Of a stretch of DNA of 22,784 bases, positions 19,250 through 22,784 are shown in pieces. Source of the DNA: Larix sibirica. Its lineage: Eukaryota; Streptophyta; Pinopsida; Pinales; Pinaceae. Under the pieces are notes generated by a model. The model was not told where the DNA came from. It made no database searches and saw nothing but the letters and a program-made list of their open reading frames with translations. The stretch's first letter is position 1. Every line of letters starts with the position of its first letter. Both the position numbers and the translations under genes were made by a program. Location: assembly GCA_004151065.3 (NCBI GenBank), contig NWUY0300003757.1:29716-52499 (forward strand), in the 5' to 3' direction.

Positions 19250-20075
19250 AGTGAATTTCTTTTGCAAACCCAAGGATTGCCTTTACCGATGTTGTACAAG
19301 GCCCAACTCTAAACCCAAGTTCACTTGGAAACTCCTTCCTCAAGAAGTTGTGAGACACACCAAAATGCACCAATGCCCGCATTGGCCTTCCATTGACAAT
19401 CATATCTACAACACAATTGGTTATGGCTCTGTGTTTGGTTGTCGGCTAAAGCACCAATCCTTTGCAAAGGATTCTTTGAGAGGGATTGCTCCCTTTCATA
19501 TACTAAAGAACTCCATTGTGCCCACTAGTTAGAGGAAATGAACTGTCAAACAAAGAAACCAAAACTTTACCTTTTCTTGAAGTGGCTTGCCCCACGTAGC
19601 GTACAATGTTAACTTCAAAAGGTTTGTTACAGATTGCCTTTCACCCAAGACAATCCTGAATATGACATCTATAACTGTTGCATGCATTTTGACTTGGCTA
19701 AAATGCACCCTATGTCGTCGTGGGACACTTGGCCAAGTTGCTCCTAAACTGACCGTGGCACTTAGCAATAGTTTTGGATCATCCTCTACCTTCATCCAGT
19801 TTCTTTCCAACACAGGGAACCCACTATATAATTGTTGAAAGGAAGTGCATTGCAATACCTATGCCAAGTGCTACCTCAACCTGCACCCATCTTTCCTGAG
19901 CAAGCCCTTTGTGAAGAGAGGATCACAAGGTTTCTTTGCATCTATTCAACCACCCTACAAGCCTGCTACATTCATATGGATCATGGTTAAGGGCACCCAA
20001 CAAGGTATCGAAACCGACTTCCTGTAAATTTTGCACCATTTTTCCACCTTTCCACCGAAGAAAAGTGAAGAAAGT
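19250..20075 (-). pseudogene. Chromovirus gag-like and protease region
   Basis: Near 19420-19330 the minus strand encodes MIVNGRPMRALVHFGVSHNF, matching the retropepsin NG....ALxDTGASHNF pattern with the catalytic Asp-Thr changed (HFG for DTG), so the protease is dead. Between this and the primer binding site lie only about 650 bp, too short for a full gag. A 108-residue open minus frame (19855-19529) has no zinc knuckle (CCHC) that I can see and is not recognisable by motif, so I call it gag-like by position only. Confidence 0.65.
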
Positions 20076-20087
20076 GCTCTAATACCA
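20076..20087 (-). other. Primer binding site, tRNA-iMet type
   Basis: On the minus strand, two bases after the LTR end, the sequence is TGGTATTAGAGC. It matches the common plant TGGTATCAGAGC site (complement of initiator tRNA-Met 3' end) with one C-to-T change. This fixes the 5' LTR boundary and the element's orientation. Confidence 0.85.
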
Positions 20088-20089
20088 AT

Positions 20090-20935
20090 TGTCATGGACC
20101 TAGGAGTCTTGCCTAAATTTTTTCTTTTCGACATCTCTAGTTGTGCGGCACTGCCTTACCTCAACCACAAGGGTGACATTAACATGTTCCTACTGCAACC
20201 AGACTACACTTCTTCGCTTAAGGTTTGCCCATATCTTCTCCTTAGACTACAATATGTTAAATGTGTAGCTTAAGTTCTTACTTAACCAAGCTATCCAATA
20301 CAATTGACAATGGATAGACTTTCAACAGTCACCTTAAAACATCTTAGCAATGCTTGCACTTAGCCAATATTACAACAATTTAACCATACATCGCATCACA
20401 AGAAAAATAATAGCCTTCATCCACATAAAGAGAACACAAGGCACATGTGAAATAGCACCCAAATTTGATGCCTTCACCTTTATTAAATAAAATATGTTAC
20501 ATAATACAACATATGAACAAAGAAATTGCCTCTGGCCTTTTTTATAAATCACAATTACAATTACAATAGGCAACTCCTCCCCAAAATTGTCAATCCAACC
20601 CCTATAGCTAATGTAGGCATGCCTCCTACAAATTCTAAATTCTATTCACTTCACTGTCTTCACATAGTCATCCCAAAATTCTCAATTATACAACCCCACA
20701 ACCTAGCACTTCGCATAGCCCTTTTTTGTACTTATGCCTCGATCACTTGCCAAGGTTGTATGACTTAGCCACTTAAAGTCATCTTCTTTATATATGACTC
20801 TTGTCGAGCTGAAGCAAGCCCCTCACAACCGAAGTGGACCTTTGTCCCATCCAATATTTCTGACTTCCGCCATCGACCATTACATCCACAAGTGTGCCCA
20901 CAAGCATGTGTGTCGCAAGTCTAAGTGGTGTCCAC
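20090..20935 (-). repeat. Chromovirus 5' LTR, truncated in U3
   Basis: It aligns with the 3' LTR from its end (20090, next to the primer binding site) to roughly 20930. Matching landmarks include ACATAAAGAG..CACAAGGCACATGTG, the AATAAA word (20479-20484) and the TATA box (20787-20794). The first ~300 bp of U3, equivalent to about 13050-13373, are missing. Divergence from the 3' LTR is obvious by eye, with frequent substitutions and small indels, so insertion was not recent. Confidence 0.8.
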
Positions 20936-21016
20936 ACGTGTGCATTGAAGCAATGTAATGACGACACCTATTAATTTTATTTTATTTTTAAATGTCAAAC
21001 GTGTGCATTGAAGCAA
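20936..21016. repeat. 18-bp direct repeats at the broken end of the 5' LTR
   Basis: ACGTGTGCATTGAAGCAA occurs at 20936-20953 and 20999-21016, flanking 45 bp of AT-rich sequence. It lies exactly where 5' LTR homology ends. It may be a scar of the deletion that removed U3, or a duplication made during repair. Confidence 0.85.
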
Positions 21017-21786
21017 ACCAACCTTGTATACACAAATCGATGTTTATAAGGTTATTTACTATAGAGATTAAATGTATATTTACTATGTTATCCATTCAAG
21101 GTCTCAATTTTAATAAAACAAGGTTTTATTAAAAACACCTTGATCCAAATCGAGGTTTTCTCGGTAGTCTATGGACTAAATCCAAACGGCACTATCACCA
21201 TTCCCAAGTTTGACTCATTATATCGATTTACAGGTGTCCCCTTCCGCTTAATGGCCAAGTTAAAAAAATTGTCATTTCTTCAAACATTGCATCTAGCTAA
21301 TTCACACACTAGGCTAAGTCTATTTAAATTGATTCTATAGGGCGCTTTAATATAAAAAATGCATTGGTGTGCCATATTGTTGTGTGTGATAGGGCGAGGT
21401 AAAATATTTTTTTATCAAACGATAATTGCATTCGAAGTTTGATTTTAGTGCTTAACCTCATTGTATGATTTCCCATCATCGATGCTAATTGTCACATTCC
21501 TCCTTCCCTTCAATTCACCAATATATTTGGAGCATTTTTTTTAATTTTGGAAAATGGTCTCATAACTTCATTCTTTTGTCTATGTGGAAACTATGCTTCT
21601 TTGGCCGATAAGACCACAGGTAAAGTGTTTGTTACCTACTCATTTATATTTTTGGCAGATTGAAATTTAAAATTACCTTTCAGTTGACAGTTTTCAATTT
21701 TTTCTTTTAGTTACGTGTAGTGCATTCAAGCCATTCGACTCACACTAAAATGCACTGTAATATACATTGTGAATTTTATAAGACAC
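21017..21786. other. Spacer, no clear gene
   Basis: No gene is convincing. A plus frame at 21140-21340 contains VFSVVYGLNP, slightly like the FxVVYGxNP motif near the end of gypsy integrases, but the rest of the frame shows no integrase pattern, so the resemblance stays tentative. Confidence 0.45.
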
Positions 21787-21863
21787 ACTGCAACTAATCC
21801 GTTAATAGGGTGCACCCTCTCCACTGCAATTGATGTGTTAATAGGGTGCACCCTCTCCACTGC
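21787..21863. repeat. 36-bp tandem repeat, 2 copies plus a partial
   Basis: Units start ACTGCAA at 21787 and 21823, with a partial third at 21859. The core GTTAATAGGGTGCACCCTCT (21801 and 21837) is identical in both. GGGTGCACCC within it is a perfect 10-bp palindrome. Confidence 0.85.
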
Positions 21864-21876
21864 TCTTATTTTAAAA

Positions 21877-22600
21877 GCACATTGATAAATGGTGACACTA
21901 AAAACCTCTTGCAATTCTCGAGTGTGCTTTATACTATATGTAAACATCATTAACAATGCTTCCTACTATTAGAAATGAACTGGTAAAATGTACAAACATG
22001 TCATCCACATGGTATAGTCATTTGGTACATTGTATGATATATATGCATCGCATGTGGTGCATACCATCATTATAAATGCATCATTCATGGTTTTGCTTGT
22101 GGGGCTAGTTATATCAGTGCACTTTGAGATGTATAGAGGCATCGATGATGGTGCATTCATATATATGAAGCACATTGCTAATACACAAAATTCTACAAAT
22201 TTTCAAGTTAATTGGCATGGTTCAAAGTGTACATATACTCTGTATGCAGTGTGCCCATTTATTTGGGATGCACTGATCAATGGCGATATTAAAGACTTTG
22301 TGTGTTTAGTCAATGCACTTTATATACAAAAGATCCATTATCAATGATTCCTAATATTAGAAACACAATGGTAAAACATAGAACTATGTCATACACATGA
22401 AGTTGTGAGATGCATTTATAATCGATATACATTGCATGTGGTGCATATTTTTACTATAAACACATCATTCATGGTGTTGAGTGTGGTGTAAAAAATAATT
22501 TATGTGCTTTTGGATGTACATAGGTACTAGTGATGGTGCATCCATATATATTAAGCACACCAATGATCATGGTACACATCATTGTGATGCACCTAGCATC
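21877..22600. repeat. Two diverged units of a satellite-like repeat of about 390 bp
   Basis: Landmarks recur in order with offsets of 385-392 bp: GCACATTGATAAATGG (21878) and GCACTGATCAATGG (near 22269); ATTAGAAATGAACTGG (21968) and ATTAGAAACACAATGG (22356); GCATGTGGTGCATA, then CATCATTCATGG; and GATGGTGCATTCATATATAT (22147) with its match at 22532. Overall the two copies are clearly diverged. The words TGCATT and GTGCA are frequent throughout. I cannot say whether it is a satellite family or one old duplication. Confidence 0.75.
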
Positions 22601-22720
22601 ATTTATGCTAAGCTTTATTTTCTTTAGCAGCACTAGCGATGCAATCCTTTTTTAAAGGTGCACTTGTAGCATCACAACTTTTTTGAAAAAAAATAATTAA
22701 AAATGACCATTTAATCGAAT

Positions 22721-22722
<2 letters not shown>

Positions 22723-22764
<42 letters not shown>
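22723..22764. repeat. (TG)21 microsatellite
   Basis: An uninterrupted run of 21 TG units. Such a long pure run is likely to vary in length between individuals. Confidence 0.98.
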
Positions 22765-22765
<1 letters not shown>

Positions 22766-22784
22766 CTATTGAAAGTTGTATGTG

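Larger units (their letters stand above)
12217..20935 (-). mobile_element. Ty3/gypsy chromovirus retrotransposon, decayed
   Basis: The element reads right to left: truncated 5' LTR (20090-20935), primer binding site (20076-20087), gag-like region, protease, RT, RNase H, integrase, chromodomain, polypurine tract and 3' LTR. The 3' LTR and the integrase-chromodomain part appear twice only because of the probable assembly duplication. Without it the internal region is about 4 kb, shorter than a typical gypsy element, mainly because gag is small or lost. The chromodomain after the integrase marks the chromovirus clade. Many stops and frameshifts and clear LTR divergence show it is old and inactive. 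A target-site duplication cannot be tested because the 5' end is missing. Confidence 0.9.

Noticed and set aside
21140-21340. Possible gypsy integrase fragment (VVYGLNP)
   Set aside because: One short motif with no supporting neighbours; too weak to call a pseudogene.
1-22784. tRNA or rRNA genes, CRISPR arrays, or a gene cluster forming a new system
   Set aside because: I saw no tRNA cloverleaf apart from the degenerate SINE boxes, no regularly spaced repeats with unique spacers, and no group of intact neighbouring genes.

Overview
This is plant nuclear DNA: AT-rich, gene-poor and mostly built from old, broken retroelements, with one intact protein-coding gene. A large-genome seed plant, possibly a gymnosperm, fits this pattern. 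That is an inference from repeat style and gene type, not an identification.

Layout. At 148-410 lies a degenerate 12-bp minisatellite. At about 1495-2700 is the 3' end of a Ty1/copia element on the plus strand (end of reverse transcriptase, RNase H, polypurine tract, start of a 3' LTR). From 2.7 to 6.3 kb there are only AT-rich spacer and small tandem repeats. A candidate tRNA-derived SINE (6298-6545, plus) sits tail-to-tail with a decayed LINE reverse transcriptase (about 6555-7870, minus). The gene is at 9375-10490 (plus): a 371-residue, single-exon membrane-associated kinase regulator of the MAKR/BKI1 family, with a TATA box at 9253 and small tandem duplications upstream, inside and downstream of it. 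From 12217 to about 20935 a Ty3/gypsy chromovirus lies on the minus strand. It has both LTRs, a tRNA-iMet-type primer binding site, a polypurine tract, and protease, RT, RNase H, integrase and chromodomain remnants, all broken by stops and frameshifts. The last kilobase is satellite-like (36-bp repeats, a repeat of about 390 bp, and a TG microsatellite).

The most important caution for any reader is that 11838-14483 and 14485-17130 are essentially the same 2646 bp, separated by one undetermined base at 14484. I found one difference by eye (13855 A versus 16502 G). This looks like an unmerged contig overlap, so the real locus is probably about 2.65 kb shorter and the chromovirus has one 3' LTR, not two.

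Functionally only the MAKR gene is expected to act: as a plasma-membrane-bound regulator of receptor-like kinases. I found no convincing undescribed multi-gene system. The points most worth checking are the acidic 21-residue tandem duplication next to the MAKR membrane-binding region, a possible intron just after its stop codon, the SINE candidate, and the assembly duplication.
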